From positions 1-39,866 of the forward strand of contig CAVCMG010000026.1 in assembly GCA_963603285.1 (NCBI GenBank): a stretch of DNA of 39,866 bases, given 5' to 3'. The notes below the pieces were generated by a model. The model was not told where the DNA came from and searched no databases. It saw nothing but the letters and a program-made list of their open reading frames with translations. The number at the start of each line of letters is the position of its first letter. Position 1 is the first letter of the stretch. Source of the DNA: UBA11957 sp963603285. GTDB taxonomy: Bacteria > Bacillota > Clostridia > Lachnospirales > Lachnospiraceae. Of the stretch, positions 39,809 through 39,866 are shown piece after piece. Both the position numbers and the translations under genes were made by a program.

Positions 39809-39866
39809 AGAAAGTTTGAAACAAATTAGTAGAATTCAACCAAGAAATAAAGGGCATAGCAAATAA

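Noticed and set aside
1..39866. CRISPR array, insertion sequence or prophage
   Set aside because: I found no regularly spaced repeats, transposase, integrase or phage structural genes on either strand.

Overview
The window comes from a low-to-moderate GC, anaerobic Firmicute of class Clostridia, most likely Lachnospiraceae. This is inferred from strong AGGAGG-type ribosome binding sites, tight operons, [FeFe]-hydrogenase maturation genes, a Stickland-type proline reductase locus, lipoproteins with Ser/Ala/Thr-rich linkers, and several textbook sigma-A promoters and U-tailed terminators. No transposase, phage gene or CRISPR array is visible.

Left end (1-11.1 kb): the 3' end of a type I restriction hsdS and a complete hsdR, which look more AT-rich than what follows. 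Then come a VanY-like carboxypeptidase, a ketopantoate reductase-family enzyme coupled to topoisomerase III, and a hydrogenase maturation cluster (TM1266-type regulator, hydG, hydF). hydE is not in the window. At 11.37 kb lies tRNA-Ala(GGC).

Middle (11.6-22.7 kb): a PspC-domain protein, a secreted or anchored endonuclease/exonuclease/phosphatase-fold protein, and a DUF3592-like membrane protein. A six-gene operon follows (14.4-20.25 kb): NRAMP-like transporter, pxpB, pxpC, biotin carboxyl carrier protein, biotin carboxylase, pxpA. It combines the ATP-dependent 5-oxoprolinase set with a biotin carboxylase pair, and PxpB/PxpC resemble part of urea carboxylase. Next are a membrane-anchored transglutaminase-like protein, an unrecognised small protein and a Nudix hydrolase.

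Proline region (22.9-33.2 kb): a polar amino-acid ABC transporter (binding protein, permease, ATPase) and a cytidylate kinase-like protein. Then comes a 534-residue protein joining a complete proline racemase to a TetR-type DNA-binding regulator, overlapping an EamA exporter. A promoter with a perfect inverted repeat over its -35 box then starts prdC-prdA-(duplicated-domain protein)-prdB. PrdB and PrdC contain no in-frame UGA, so this is a cysteine-only D-proline reductase. A simple reading is uptake, racemisation of L- to D-proline, then reductive ring opening to 5-aminovalerate, with the fusion protein coupling enzyme and regulation.

Right end (33.2-39.9 kb): a minus-strand LysR regulator, a minus-strand XRE regulator-araD pair, and a plus-strand HelD-type ATPase overlapping a Ca2+/Na+-type exchanger. 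The window closes with a 28-residue membrane peptide gene and a phosphate-binding-type lipoprotein whose two halves are in swapped order (circular permutation).

The leading candidates for something undescribed are the racemase-TetR fusion with its possible operator, the pxp-biotin carboxylase operon, and the permuted PstS-like lipoprotein.
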